Shown one piece after another: positions 54,113-63,827 of a DNA stretch of 64,000 bases (positions are counted from its first letter, which is position 1; each line of letters begins with the position of its first letter). The notes beneath the pieces were generated by a model, which saw nothing but the letters and a program-made list of their open reading frames with translations, was not told where the DNA came from and searched no databases. Origin of the DNA: CBDCOD01 sp965219665 (GTDB taxonomy: Bacteria; Pseudomonadota; Gammaproteobacteria; CAKMZV01); NCBI GenBank assembly GCA_965219665.1, contig CBDCOD010000019.1, forward strand, positions 1-64,000. The letters are read 5' to 3'. The position numbers and the translations under genes are program-made.

Positions 54113-54736
54113 ATGAACATGCCGACAAACACCCTGCTGACTCTGTACTCAAATCCAACTTGCGTTGATAGTCACCGTGTGCGCTTTTTGTCTGCCGAAA
54201 AAGAAAATTTAGTAGAAATCGTAGATGCTTTTCCTCACGATCCACCAGAAAACTTATTAAAAATCAACCCCTACGGCAATCTACCTACTCTAACTGACCG
54301 TGATGTGACCTTACGTAGTGCAGTCGTCATGCTGGAGTATTTGGACGAGCGTTTCCCCAGCCCTACTCTAATGCCTATTGACCCTATTGGGCGTGCCAAA
54401 GTACGCATGATGCTCGGAACTATCCAAGAAGAGTGGCATCCCTCGTTTAATATCCTCAATGATCTCAACAGTACGGATGAAGAAAAGGATGCAGCGCGCA
54501 CTGCTATTCGTGCACTATTGCTGCAGCTAAAGCCTTCTTTCGAAATGTACAAATACTGCATGACTGACCACTTCACTATGATTGATATTTCTTTGACTCC
54601 GTTACTATGGCGCCTCAAGCATTGTGGCATTAAAGAAGATGATCTGGGGGGGGCATTCAACAACTACTGTAACAGACTGTTTAAGCGAAAAGCTTTCCTG
54701 GCAAGTTTATCCCTCTTTGAGAGGAAAATGCGCTAA
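54113..54736 (+). CDS. sspA: Stringent starvation protein A
   Basis: GST-fold protein that binds RNA polymerase and alters promoter choice in starvation and acid stress. The 207-residue sequence has a thioredoxin-like N half (LTLYSNPTCVDSHRVRF, INPYGNLPTLTDRD, VMLEYLDERFPSP) and a helical C half. It lacks the catalytic cysteine/serine pattern of active GSTs, as SspA does. A GAGG site lies 12 bases upstream. sspB follows after 199 bases, whereas in many relatives the two are closer. Confidence 0.93.
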   Translation: MNMPTNTLLTLYSNPTCVDSHRVRFLSAEKENLVEIVDAFPHDPPENLLKINPYGNLPTLTDRDVTLRSAVVMLEYLDERFPSPTLMPIDPIGRAKVRMMLGTIQEEWHPSFNILNDLNSTDEEKDAARTAIRALLLQLKPSFEMYKYCMTDHFTMIDISLTPLLWRLKHCGIKEDDLGGAFNNYCNRLFKRKAFLASLSLFERKMR

Positions 54737-54935
54737 TCCCATGGCACTTTATTAGTAGGGCTGTGGATATTATTTTGGAATAATCCAGCTTATTTTCTTT
54801 AATATAGCACTTTCATTTTACGAAAAAAATTGTTTTTTTCCACACCTTTACAAAAAAAAGATTGTTAGAATAACAGCTCACAATGCAGGATGTACTATGC
54901 ACCTGCGATGATCTCTGTTCCCCACAAGGAAAAAT

Positions 54936-55433
54936 ATGGGACAACAAGACCTGAGTAATACCAGAGTTAATCTGGAAACACAAAAGCCCTTCTTAATTCG
55001 TGCCATCTACGATTGGATGATAACTTACCAGTACACGCCTCAGATTCAAATTTGCCCGCTAATTTCTGGCTGCATTTTGCCTGATTATCTGCTAATTAGA
55101 TCAGAAATTATCTTGTCTATCTCTCCCAAAGCAATCACGAATCTACTCGTTACTGACGATGCTATTTCCTTTAAGGCGATATTTAGAGGAATGCCCTTTG
55201 CTGTTAAGTTACCACTAACCTCTGTAGCAGCCATTGTTGCCTTAGAAGAAGAAGTAGGTTATCTATTTGATATTGATCAACATCTGCCTTTGCAATGGGA
55301 AGACCCCGACTACAGTAAAGCACTCGGTCCGCAAAACGACATAGAATACCCCCCTGAAAAGACGCATGAGTCAGCGACTGAATCCTCTAAATTGCGCCGC
55401 CTCTGGCCTTTCAGTCTCAAACTAGAAAATTAG
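54936..55433 (+). CDS. sspB: ClpXP protease specificity-enhancing factor SspB
   Basis: Adaptor that delivers ssrA-tagged proteins to ClpXP. The 165-residue protein has the substrate-binding fold (about residues 17-115: KPFLIRAIYDWMITYQYTPQ, ISPKAITNLLVTDDAISFKA, RGMPFAVKLPLTSVAAIVAL) and a charged flexible tail that ends RRLWPFSLKLEN. The short basic and hydrophobic end is the ClpX-binding peptide. The grip sequence is more diverged than usual. The next gene begins 3 bases after the stop. Confidence 0.85.
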   Translation: MGQQDLSNTRVNLETQKPFLIRAIYDWMITYQYTPQIQICPLISGCILPDYLLIRSEIILSISPKAITNLLVTDDAISFKAIFRGMPFAVKLPLTSVAAIVALEEEVGYLFDIDQHLPLQWEDPDYSKALGPQNDIEYPPEKTHESATESSKLRRLWPFSLKLEN

Positions 55434-55436
55434 AAC

Positions 55437-56582
55437 ATGCCCCTTAGCGTACTCATCGCAGGATGTGGTCGATTAGGTAGTTTACTTGCCTTAAAACTGA
55501 ATAACCAATTCCACTGCATTGGTCTGCGCCGCCAAATAGCCTATTTACCTCATGGAGTAGAAGGCATTGGGGCTGATTTGTGCCACGCAGATTCACTCCC
55601 TAACATTCCCAGTGTTGACCATGTCATTTACTGCCCCGCAGACAGAAAATGTGCTCCCAAAGCACTCTATGCTCAAGGGCTCAAAAACCTCTTAAATGCT
55701 TTTACTGAAAAGCCTAAAAAATTATGGCTTATATCGAGCACAAGTGTTTATGAGGAAAATGAGGGAGCACCTATTGATGAATACAGTGCGACCAATCCTG
55801 CATCGCCTTTATTAGATATGGAAAAAATTGGCTTGGATAGTGGTATCAACACAACTATATTGCGCCCAAGTGGAATATATGGATGGCAATACAGTCACAT
55901 TTATAGATGGCTCGCTAATGGTACTTACCCCCTACCGCCCCAACATTACTGTAACCGCATTCATATTGAGGATGTTGCCGCTGCCATCACACACCTTATG
56001 CAGTATCCTGAATGCAATACGCTCTATAACCTATCAGATAATAGCCCATGCACAATACAGGCACTCATGCAACATGCTGCCGCTACACTCCATATACCTA
56101 GTCCAGTTAGCTCATCTAATAGTGCAACACTTCACGGTAAGCGCGCCAATAGCACAAAGCTACTACAAACAGGCTTTGCACTCTTGCACCCAGACTGCCT
56201 CACTGGCTATACACCTCTCTTAGAGGGCTGGCATAGCCTCAGTCAGGTGAGTACTTTCCGCAAAAGTATTTATGATGCATGCTGCGCCATACCTGCTGGT
56301 AAGGTAGTATCTTATCAGCAATTGGCGCGCGCAGTTGGTAGGCCAAAGGCTGCTCGCGCAGTTGGTCAGGCGATGGCGAACAACCCGTGTCCTCCCCATG
56401 TTCCTTGCCATAGAGTAGTTAATGCGCGCTTTCAATTGTATGGCTTTTCGCAATCTACAGACAATACCGCGTTACGTACAAAATATAACCGGCTAACTGA
56501 TGAAGGTGTAGTGATTAAATTTGAACAGCATTTAGCCAATGCAGTGGTTCCTCCTGAAAATCGATGGTCTTTTTTCACCTAA
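55437..56582 (+). CDS. Fusion: NAD(P)-dependent epimerase-like domain with MGMT domain
   Basis: A 381-residue two-domain protein. Residues 1-260 form an SDR of the YeeZ type: AGCGRLGSLLA, VIYCPA, ISSTSVYEENEG, ILRPSGIYGW and CNRIHIEDVAAAI; the classical YxxxK pair is not obvious. Residues 268-381 are an O6-alkylguanine-DNA alkyltransferase catalytic domain: IYDACCAIPAGKVVSYQQLA, RAVGQAMANNPCP and VPCHRVV with acceptor Cys324. The PCHRV motif is intact, but the following GxLxGF region is altered (NARFQLYGFSQ). The join is in one frame without a stop. It lies 3 bases after sspB, so it is co-transcribed. Confidence 0.85.
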   Translation: MPLSVLIAGCGRLGSLLALKLNNQFHCIGLRRQIAYLPHGVEGIGADLCHADSLPNIPSVDHVIYCPADRKCAPKALYAQGLKNLLNAFTEKPKKLWLISSTSVYEENEGAPIDEYSATNPASPLLDMEKIGLDSGINTTILRPSGIYGWQYSHIYRWLANGTYPLPPQHYCNRIHIEDVAAAITHLMQYPECNTLYNLSDNSPCTIQALMQHAAATLHIPSPVSSSNSATLHGKRANSTKLLQTGFALLHPDCLTGYTPLLEGWHSLSQVSTFRKSIYDACCAIPAGKVVSYQQLARAVGRPKAARAVGQAMANNPCPPHVPCHRVVNARFQLYGFSQSTDNTALRTKYNRLTDEGVVIKFEQHLANAVVPPENRWSFFT

Positions 56583-56732
56583 CTTCCTTTATAATTATTT
56601 AAGAATACCTAGGGCTAATAAGGCTAAAATACATGAATAACCTAAACTGTCATTTAGTAAGGTTATCTAAAAATCGGCATAAACGAACTATCCTGAACAG
56701 CGACACTATCACATTATTATGGAGGCAACAGT

Positions 56733-58697
56733 ATGAATAATGTCCAATCAACTTTAGTAGAACTTCGTCGCTTTGAACCCACGAATACCTTCAAAGCGCA
56801 GGCAAACATAACCGCAGAGAAACTGCAAGCTCTATATGATAAAGCAGAAGCAGATTATGAAGGCTTTTGGGGGGATTTGGCCTGTGAGGAACTCACATGG
56901 AACACCCCTTTCACTCAAACCTTAGATAGCAGCAACACACCCTATTTTAGCTGGTTTTCTGATGGCAAAATCAATGTATCTGCTAACTGTATTGACCGCC
57001 ATTTGGCAACACGGGGCGACCAAACTGCTATTATCTTTGAAAATGAAGCTGGTGAATCTACAACCTACACATTCAAGGAGTTGCACCGCGCTGTTAGTCG
57101 ATTTGCTAACGTGCTCAAAGCGCAAAATGTGCAGAAAGGAGATCGAGTTATTATTTATATGCCAATGACAGCACATGCTGTTTTTGCTATGCAAGCTTGT
57201 GCACGTATCGGCGCAACGCATTCAGTTGTTTTCGGCGGATTCTCTTCAGAAGCATTAAAAGATCGTATCATTGATGCAGAGGCAAAGGTGATTGTGACCG
57301 CCGATGGCAGTTTGAGAGGAGGGCGTCCTGTGCTATTAAAAAACACTGTAGATGCTGCTATTAGTGATGGAGCAGACTGTGTTGAAACTGTTATTGTCCT
57401 CAAAAATTACGGCAATGATGTTGATATGGTTGCATCACGTGATATTTGGTGGCATGAAGCAGAAAATGGTGTTTCTGATGACTGCGCTCCCGTTCCTGTT
57501 GCGGCAGACCACCCGCTTTTTGTACTATACACTTCTGGCTCTACTGGGAAACCTAAAGGCGTGCAACACTCCAGTGCAGGCTATTTGCTCAATACAATCA
57601 TAACTATGAAGTGGGTAATGGATATCAAGCCTGATAGTGATGTTTTTTGGTGTACGGCAGATGTTGGCTGGATTACTGGACATTCCTATGTATGTTACGG
57701 TCCATTAGCCTGCGGAGCAACCATTATGATTTATGAAGGCGGTCCTATGGCACCTGACGCTGGCCGCTTCTGGAAAATATGCCAAGAACGTAATGTCAGC
57801 ATTTTCTATACTGCCCCTACCGCTATCCGTGCATTGATGAAAGCAGGCGATGCGTTCCCTCAAAAATATGATTTGTCTAAAATCCGCTTATTAGGAACCG
57901 TTGGTGAGCCCATTAATCCTGAAGCCTGGATGTGGTATCACCGTGTTATTGGTAACGAACAATGCCCTATTGTAGATACTTGGTGGCAAACTGAAACCGG
58001 TGCGAATATGATTGCACCAATACCTGGCGTAGTGGCAACCAAGCCTGGATCATGTACACGTCCCCTACCAGGCATTGCGATGGCTGTAGTAGATGAAACT
58101 GGCGAGCCCATACAGGAACCTAACAGCGGCGGTGCACTGGTCATCACCAAACCTTGGCCATCTATGCTACGTACCGTATTTAACAATGATGAGCGCTACA
58201 TAGACGCTTACTGGTCGCTATTTAATAACCGTTATTACGTAGCTGGAGACAACGCTCGTTTTGATGAAGATGGCTACTTTTGGATTATGGGACGCATGGA
58301 TGATGTACTCAACGTCTCAGGGCATCGTTTAGGAACTATGGAAATTGAGTCCGCCCTCGTAAGCCATGATCGCATAGCTGAGGCTGCTGTTATTGGCCGC
58401 CCACACGATGTAAAAGGTGAATCAGTATTAGCATTTGTTATTCCTATCGGTGACCGCCCTCAAGGAGACGGAGCAGAGCAGTTGGCAAAGGAGTTGCGTG
58501 ACGTCATTACTAAGGAAATAGGCGCACTGGCAAAACCAGACGAAATCCGCTTTGTTGATAATTTACCTAAGACACGCTCTGGAAAAATCATGCGCCGCTT
58601 GCTCAAAGTCATTGGCAAAGGCGAAGAAGTGACGCAGGACACCTCTTCTCTTGAAAACCCCGATATTCTTAAACAAATGCAGGACTCTGGCTATTAG
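56733..58697 (+). CDS. acs: Acetyl-CoA synthetase
   Basis: AMP-forming ligase converting acetate, ATP and CoA to acetyl-CoA. The 654-residue protein has the ANL motifs TSGSTGKPKG, DTWWQTETG and YVAGDNARFDEDGYFWIMGR, and the C-terminal PKTRSGKIMRR with the acetylatable catalytic lysine. A GGAGG site is 7 bases before ATG. It is monocistronic and convergent to mrcA. With isocitrate lyase nearby it supports growth on acetate. Confidence 0.97.
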   Translation: MNNVQSTLVELRRFEPTNTFKAQANITAEKLQALYDKAEADYEGFWGDLACEELTWNTPFTQTLDSSNTPYFSWFSDGKINVSANCIDRHLATRGDQTAIIFENEAGESTTYTFKELHRAVSRFANVLKAQNVQKGDRVIIYMPMTAHAVFAMQACARIGATHSVVFGGFSSEALKDRIIDAEAKVIVTADGSLRGGRPVLLKNTVDAAISDGADCVETVIVLKNYGNDVDMVASRDIWWHEAENGVSDDCAPVPVAADHPLFVLYTSGSTGKPKGVQHSSAGYLLNTIITMKWVMDIKPDSDVFWCTADVGWITGHSYVCYGPLACGATIMIYEGGPMAPDAGRFWKICQERNVSIFYTAPTAIRALMKAGDAFPQKYDLSKIRLLGTVGEPINPEAWMWYHRVIGNEQCPIVDTWWQTETGANMIAPIPGVVATKPGSCTRPLPGIAMAVVDETGEPIQEPNSGGALVITKPWPSMLRTVFNNDERYIDAYWSLFNNRYYVAGDNARFDEDGYFWIMGRMDDVLNVSGHRLGTMEIESALVSHDRIAEAAVIGRPHDVKGESVLAFVIPIGDRPQGDGAEQLAKELRDVITKEIGALAKPDEIRFVDNLPKTRSGKIMRRLLKVIGKGEEVTQDTSSLENPDILKQMQDSGY

Positions 58698-58762
58698 CCG
58701 TGTACAGGAGAGGCATCCCCCCCGCCTCACTACTTAGACATTATTTAGAAGGACGTTCTGCA

Positions 58763-61357
58763 CTAAAAAAGTTTGCGGCGCAAACTCTGTGCCTCTTCCT
58801 CACTTTGCGGCACATCAATAGCGGGCTCTAACTGCCTAACTTCTTGCTGAGGCAAGTTTGTACTACGAAAGATTTCAAAGGTAACATCTTTTGAACGTAT
58901 GCCTTGGCCCGCAAGCAAGCCATTCTTTTTATTGATTTGCGCCGATACAATATTACTGGGCTTAGCTGGAAGTATCTCTGCTTCATCTTGCAATGCACTA
59001 CGCATATAATCAATCCAAATAGGCAACGCCACACGACTACCTGATTCCTTATTGCCCAATGGAGCAGGCAAATCCTTACCAACCCAAACTGTTGCGATAG
59101 TCTGACTGTTAAATCCAGCAAACCATGCATCTACCTGATCATTCGTCGTGCCTGTTTTACCTGCAAGATCTTTACGCCGCAATACACGTGCTTTACGCCC
59201 TGTTCCAACCTGAATAACATCATGCATGATATCACGCATAATGTACATGACATCTTCATCTAATACTCGTTTTGCTGTACCTTGGGTCCCCTCCGCACAA
59301 AGGGTACAAACCTCTAACCCTTTGTATTCATAAACACTATTACCTTCAGAATCTTCTATTCTTGCCACTAAATAGGGCTCTATCTGATAGCCCCCATTTG
59401 CAAAAACAGCATAACCTAAAGTAATATCCAGCGGCGACATGGGAACAGTACCCAATGCAATAGATAAGTCATTATGCTCCCTGAAAGTGGATTTTTTGTA
59501 TCCAAATTTCTCCAGAAAATCAATTGTATAGCGTACACCAACCTGGTTCATTAAGCGCACAGACACCACATTGCGCGACTTAATCAATCCCTCCCTCAAG
59601 CGCGTAGGACCATAGTGACGACCTGAATAATTTGACGGCTGCCATAAGCTACCTGTTACACTATTTTCAAAGGTGACTGGCGCATCATTAATGACATGGG
59701 CAGCACTGTAACCTCGCGACAACGCTGCGGTATAAACAAAAGGCTTGAATATGGAACCAGGCTGGCGGTTTGCCTGCACAGCACGATTATATTTATAGTC
59801 ACGAAAGCTGTATCCACCAATTAAAGCATCAATTTTTCCATTTTGCACGCGCATACTCACCAAAGCAGCCTGTGCTATCGGCGCAGTGTTTAAGCGATAT
59901 TGCCCCTCATTCTGCTCTAAATAGATGACTGATCCAATAGGCAAAACGTGCTCTATACTCACCTCATTACTCTCTTTCTCTATCAGCTGCCTTTGGTATT
60001 CAACCACGTTAACTAAAGTGCTAACCAACTCAACATGTGTCCCATCCGTTGATACGACGGCGATGAGCGTAGAGGCCTGTCCAAGAACTACAGTAACTGT
60101 TGTGTACTGTGGCTCATCGACCACACCGGGTAATGCCTCTCCCTCTACTAAAGACTCTACCGCTGGATACGTGCTTAAGTCAGCACTCAGTGCCCAGTCT
60201 ACACTTTCTTTAGGCAATCTAAGCATCGCAATTTGATTGCCTTCTACAGCTAATGCTACACCATTCTCACTGTTATCAACAATAACGGCTCGCTTCAAAT
60301 GCTCCACTCTTTTCACTGTTTGAATAGCTTGCTTGAGTAATTGCTCATCCCAATCGCCCGTGTTACCGAATGAAAAAATCTTGGCAGGTCCTGGATACGG
60401 CTGCCTTCGATTATAGTTGAGCAGCTGTTTCTGCACGACAGTAGCCGCCGCGCTCTGGCGTGTCGAGCTAATTGTAGTAAACAGTTTATAGCCGCCTATA
60501 TAAGCATCTTCTCCCAATATCTCCCTAGCCTTGATACGTGCCATTTCTGCTGCATGCCCTGCATCCACCTCAATATCCGCACCATGCAGTGAGGCATGCA
60601 CAGATGTAGTTAACGCCTTATCATGCTCCCGCTTATCAATTAGCCCTTCGTTAAGCAAGAGTTTAAGGATATGATTTCGACGCTGTTTAGCGCGCGATGG
60701 GTTGATAATAGGATTATAGGCTGAAGGTGCTTTGGGCAACCCAGCCAACATAGCTGCTTCCGCAATAGTGAGCTCTTTCGCTGACTTACCATAATAGGTC
60801 TGTGCTGCTGTCTCAAAACCATACGATCGATAACCCAGAAAAATCTTATTCATATAAAGCGTCAGAATTTCTTCTTTAGTCAATAGCTGCTCTAATCGCA
60901 GTGCAATAGCAATTTCACGTACCTTACGTAAATAACTTTTTTCTCTAGATAGAAAGTAATTGCGCGCTAGCTGCATAGTCAAAGTACTTGCACCTTGTGA
61001 TTTTTTCCCCGTACGCACCAAAGCTACAACTGCACGCGTTAAGCTTCGCAAATCCACACCAAAGTGTTCAAAAAATCTTTTGTCCTCTGCAACCAGCAAA
61101 GCATCTTTTAAGTGCTGTGGAATCTCTTCATACGAGAGCAAATAGCGCCTAGTTGCACCTACCTCGCTCATTAGTTTTCCATCCGCAGTATATATGCGCA
61201 ATGGCACGCTCAAATCAATTTTTTTAATACTAGCAACATCTGGCAAACTAGGTTTTATTTCCGCATAATAGTACCAAGTCGCACTGCCAAGAACCAGCAC
61301 AGCTCCTGCAATACCTATCTGCACAAATAGACGAAAATATTTAAAAAAATGAGACAT
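58763..61357 (-). CDS. mrcA: Penicillin-binding protein 1A
   Basis: Bifunctional peptidoglycan glycosyltransferase and DD-transpeptidase. One membrane anchor (about residues 10-30), a GT51 domain with catalytic Glu in EDKRFFEHFGVD and the block GASTLTMQLARN, then an OB-like insert, and the transpeptidase with SIFK (in QPGSIFKPFVY), SRNVVSV as the SxN motif and KTGTT. At 864 residues it has the gammaproteobacterial PBP1A length. Its activator LpoA is encoded at 6.4 kb. It is divergent from the 63-codon ORF and convergent with acs. Confidence 0.95.
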   Translation of the reverse strand: MSHFFKYFRLFVQIGIAGAVLVLGSATWYYYAEIKPSLPDVASIKKIDLSVPLRIYTADGKLMSEVGATRRYLLSYEEIPQHLKDALLVAEDKRFFEHFGVDLRSLTRAVVALVRTGKKSQGASTLTMQLARNYFLSREKSYLRKVREIAIALRLEQLLTKEEILTLYMNKIFLGYRSYGFETAAQTYYGKSAKELTIAEAAMLAGLPKAPSAYNPIINPSRAKQRRNHILKLLLNEGLIDKREHDKALTTSVHASLHGADIEVDAGHAAEMARIKAREILGEDAYIGGYKLFTTISSTRQSAAATVVQKQLLNYNRRQPYPGPAKIFSFGNTGDWDEQLLKQAIQTVKRVEHLKRAVIVDNSENGVALAVEGNQIAMLRLPKESVDWALSADLSTYPAVESLVEGEALPGVVDEPQYTTVTVVLGQASTLIAVVSTDGTHVELVSTLVNVVEYQRQLIEKESNEVSIEHVLPIGSVIYLEQNEGQYRLNTAPIAQAALVSMRVQNGKIDALIGGYSFRDYKYNRAVQANRQPGSIFKPFVYTAALSRGYSAAHVINDAPVTFENSVTGSLWQPSNYSGRHYGPTRLREGLIKSRNVVSVRLMNQVGVRYTIDFLEKFGYKKSTFREHNDLSIALGTVPMSPLDITLGYAVFANGGYQIEPYLVARIEDSEGNSVYEYKGLEVCTLCAEGTQGTAKRVLDEDVMYIMRDIMHDVIQVGTGRKARVLRRKDLAGKTGTTNDQVDAWFAGFNSQTIATVWVGKDLPAPLGNKESGSRVALPIWIDYMRSALQDEAEILPAKPSNIVSAQINKKNGLLAGQGIRSKDVTFEIFRSTNLPQQEVRQLEPAIDVPQSEEEAQSLRRKLF

Positions 61358-61511
61358 GATCTTTCAGTTACAATCTGTAGTCATTGTACGGCATTGGCAA
61401 CTATATTTTCTGACCCCTTTAACATGAACAGTCATATACGCTCATTCACCAATAAATATTAAGAATGCCACTGGTAAAACCCTGCATTTGTATCTACACG
61501 GAAAACGAAAA

Positions 61512-61703
61512 ATGAAACGCATAACCATCATAGGAACGTACTCCCAATTTATCAAAGCAGGTTCTCCTAAAGCAAAATTGCACGAGGCAACCACAGGGCA
61601 AATATTAGAAGAAACAGACCGCTCTGCTTATAATGCAGAAATACATAGTAATGGTCATGCCAGTCAGCGCATTGTAAAGACGCTACTACAGCAACCTTGC
61701 TAA
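61512..61703 (+). CDS. Hypothetical 63-residue protein
   Basis: I do not recognise this small protein. It starts MKRITIIGTYSQF and is mixed in composition, soluble, with one Cys at the very end (QQPC) and no signal or membrane segment. ATG 61512 is preferred; the frame is open from a TTG at 61488. A clear ribosome site is lacking (GGAAAACGAAAA before the ATG). It ends 19 bases before the glycosyltransferase gene on the same strand, so it could be translated with it. It may be real but is not certain. Confidence 0.4.
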   Translation: MKRITIIGTYSQFIKAGSPKAKLHEATTGQILEETDRSAYNAEIHSNGHASQRIVKTLLQQPC

Positions 61704-61722
61704 CCTATCAGTGAATAGTATC

Positions 61723-62877
61723 ATGGCAAAAAAAATAGTTTTTATTACGCCACATTACGTAAATCAGAAGCGCCGCACAGGGTTTTACTGGCTTGCCGAT
61801 GGCTATCATCAATTGGGCTGGGAGGTGCTTTTCTTTACAGCACCTTTTAGCTTTATATCTATACTCAATCGCGATAACCGCTTACAGTACGGTTTGTGGG
61901 AAAATCGTAATAAATGGACCGAATATAAACCTTCATTTTTCTCTTACATCCACTTTTCTTGGCTGCATAAAGTAGACTTATCACAGTCTCCACTCAAAAA
62001 ATTGGGGCAATGGATCAACCCTCTATTATCCTGGCTAGTCGACAGAACACCTCTCTCATTTGGCGCAAGTCATGCTTTCATTGCCTCAGCAGATATTATC
62101 GTATATGAAAGTGCCCCTCCTTTAGAATGGGCTAAACATATCCGAAAAATAAATCCAAACGCACAATTTGTCTATAGGGTATCAGATGATTTAGATATAC
62201 TGCGTGTACATCAGGACACCAAAGCATTTGAGCGGCACAACCTCCATTTATTTAACTATATCAGTTGTCCCTGCCAGGCGATTTATGCCAAATTGCAGCG
62301 CTTTAATCAGCAGGCTTGCATCTACTTAGACTACCATGGGATTAACAAAATTTATTTTTCACAAAAAACCGTCAATCCTTTCGCAAACTCACAGTATAAA
62401 AAACACGCTGTTTTTGTTGGTATTAGTCATATAGACTATCACTTTCTACGCCATGCCCCCTCTGTTTTTCCTGATTGGTCTTTTCACTATATTGGCCCCT
62501 TAGAGGAAAACATAAGCAGCGAGAATGTTACGCTGCATGGTGAAATCCCTTTTGAGGAGACCATTCCCTTCATTCAGCACGCACATATTGGACTACAGGC
62601 ATGCCAATATGCACCAGGGGCTGAAACACTAACCGATAGCCTCAAAGTGCTGCAATATACCCACTGTGGTTTAGCGATTGTCGCCCCCGATTTTTTGCAA
62701 ACCAGCCGCCCTAATACGTTCTATTACCAGCAAGGTTCTGAGGTCAGCATACAAAAGGCGTTACAACAAGCAGGAACTTATTCAAAAGAGCAAGACACGA
62801 CAGACTACCAAATTCAATCTTGGGAAGAATTGGCTAAAAAAATAACAAAGTGCTTAGACGCTCAATATCAGCAATGA
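61723..62877 (+). CDS. GumK-like glycosyltransferase
   Basis: A 384-residue GT-B protein that resembles the GumK group (GT70), which adds glucuronate from UDP-GlcA in xanthan synthesis. Visible are the N-terminal IVFITPHYVNQKRRTGFYWLA, the hydrophobic acceptor region around residues 60-110, FVYRVSDDLDILRVH, YIGPLEE, and the donor domain with GAETLTDSLKVLQYTHCGLAIV. ATG 61723 is chosen over GTG 61711. It is far from the main polysaccharide locus. UDP-GlcA could come from ugd. The family assignment is from motif resemblance and is moderately sure. Confidence 0.72.
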   Translation: MAKKIVFITPHYVNQKRRTGFYWLADGYHQLGWEVLFFTAPFSFISILNRDNRLQYGLWENRNKWTEYKPSFFSYIHFSWLHKVDLSQSPLKKLGQWINPLLSWLVDRTPLSFGASHAFIASADIIVYESAPPLEWAKHIRKINPNAQFVYRVSDDLDILRVHQDTKAFERHNLHLFNYISCPCQAIYAKLQRFNQQACIYLDYHGINKIYFSQKTVNPFANSQYKKHAVFVGISHIDYHFLRHAPSVFPDWSFHYIGPLEENISSENVTLHGEIPFEETIPFIQHAHIGLQACQYAPGAETLTDSLKVLQYTHCGLAIVAPDFLQTSRPNTFYYQQGSEVSIQKALQQAGTYSKEQDTTDYQIQSWEELAKKITKCLDAQYQQ

Positions 62878-62891
62878 GCACGGAAACACCT

Positions 62892-63827
62892 TTAAGAAGG
62901 CAGTGATTCCCAAGGGTTTATCTTACCTAGAATTTCATACAGCCTTACATAACTCCGGTAGCGATCAGGGTCAATATAACCGTCTGCAACCGCCTTTTGA
63001 ATAGCACACTTAGGCTCGTTCTTATGCTTACAATCACGAAATTGACAGTGCCCCAAATACGGCTCAAACTCATCCCAGTACCCATCTAAATGCTCAGGCA
63101 CATCAATATCCACCTCACGCACACCTGGGGCATCAACTACACTACCCGATGAGCTAGGGAACGGATGTAGAATGGTATGCGTTGTTGTATGCACTCCGTA
63201 GCCAGAATAGTCTGAAAGCTGCTTAGTCTTCAGGTGCAATCCTGGAATGAGCGCGTTACTTAAACTAGATTTTCCAACACCTGATAACCCAACCAACAAA
63301 ACGGTACTATTCTTTAGCATAACACGTAAGGCATCAACGCTGGCAGCACAATGGATACTACCTACCCAGCAATCCACAGCAGTTCCAGAAAAACGCTGTT
63401 TGATAGCTTGGCTCCACTCCTCAAAGCAAGCCAAGTCTGATTTATTTAGTAGCAGCACCGGGGTTATATTTTGCAATTTCGCCGCTAATATCCATGTATC
63501 AATAAAATCCATAGAGGCTTTAGGAGCACAAGTAATGACAATACCGAGAATATCTATATTCGCAGCCACCACCCTATTTTCACGCTTATGACGCAATCTG
63601 GCCACAACATTCTGACGCGCCATAATGTGGCGAATAACACCTGATTCTGCACGAACGAAATCCCCTGCAATAGGACGTAATGATGCAGGATGTTTCAAAA
63701 TTACTGCTTTAGGGACATCTAATGCCTGAACCGCCTCCAAAGGTTGGCACAAGGCATCTAAGCCAAAATGAGCAAGCACCTTATGGGTTGCTCCATCTGT
63801 TAAATAACTATTATGCGATTTGGTCAA
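62892..63827 (-). CDS. rsgA: Ribosome small-subunit GTPase RsgA
   Basis: Circularly permuted GTPase that checks late assembly of the 30S subunit. An OB-fold N domain is followed by a G4-like NKSD (residues 128-131), then the P-loop GLSGVGKSS (residues 180-188) and DAPGVRE as G3, the permuted order. The C-terminal zinc finger has CQFRDCKHKNEPKC. The frame opens with a TTG at 63827, overlapping the pterin dehydratase stop by 17 bases. No ATG gives a better N terminus. Its length of 311 residues is a little short compared with E. coli (350). Confidence 0.92.
   Translation of the reverse strand: MTKSHNSYLTDGATHKVLAHFGLDALCQPLEAVQALDVPKAVILKHPASLRPIAGDFVRAESGVIRHIMARQNVVARLRHKRENRVVAANIDILGIVITCAPKASMDFIDTWILAAKLQNITPVLLLNKSDLACFEEWSQAIKQRFSGTAVDCWVGSIHCAASVDALRVMLKNSTVLLVGLSGVGKSSLSNALIPGLHLKTKQLSDYSGYGVHTTTHTILHPFPSSSGSVVDAPGVREVDIDVPEHLDGYWDEFEPYLGHCQFRDCKHKNEPKCAIQKAVADGYIDPDRYRSYVRLYEILGKINPWESLPS

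Noticed and set aside
58710..58728. Hairpin between acs and mrcA as a bidirectional terminator
   Set aside because: Only a 5-bp stem with a 9-base C-rich loop and no T tract; too weak to call.
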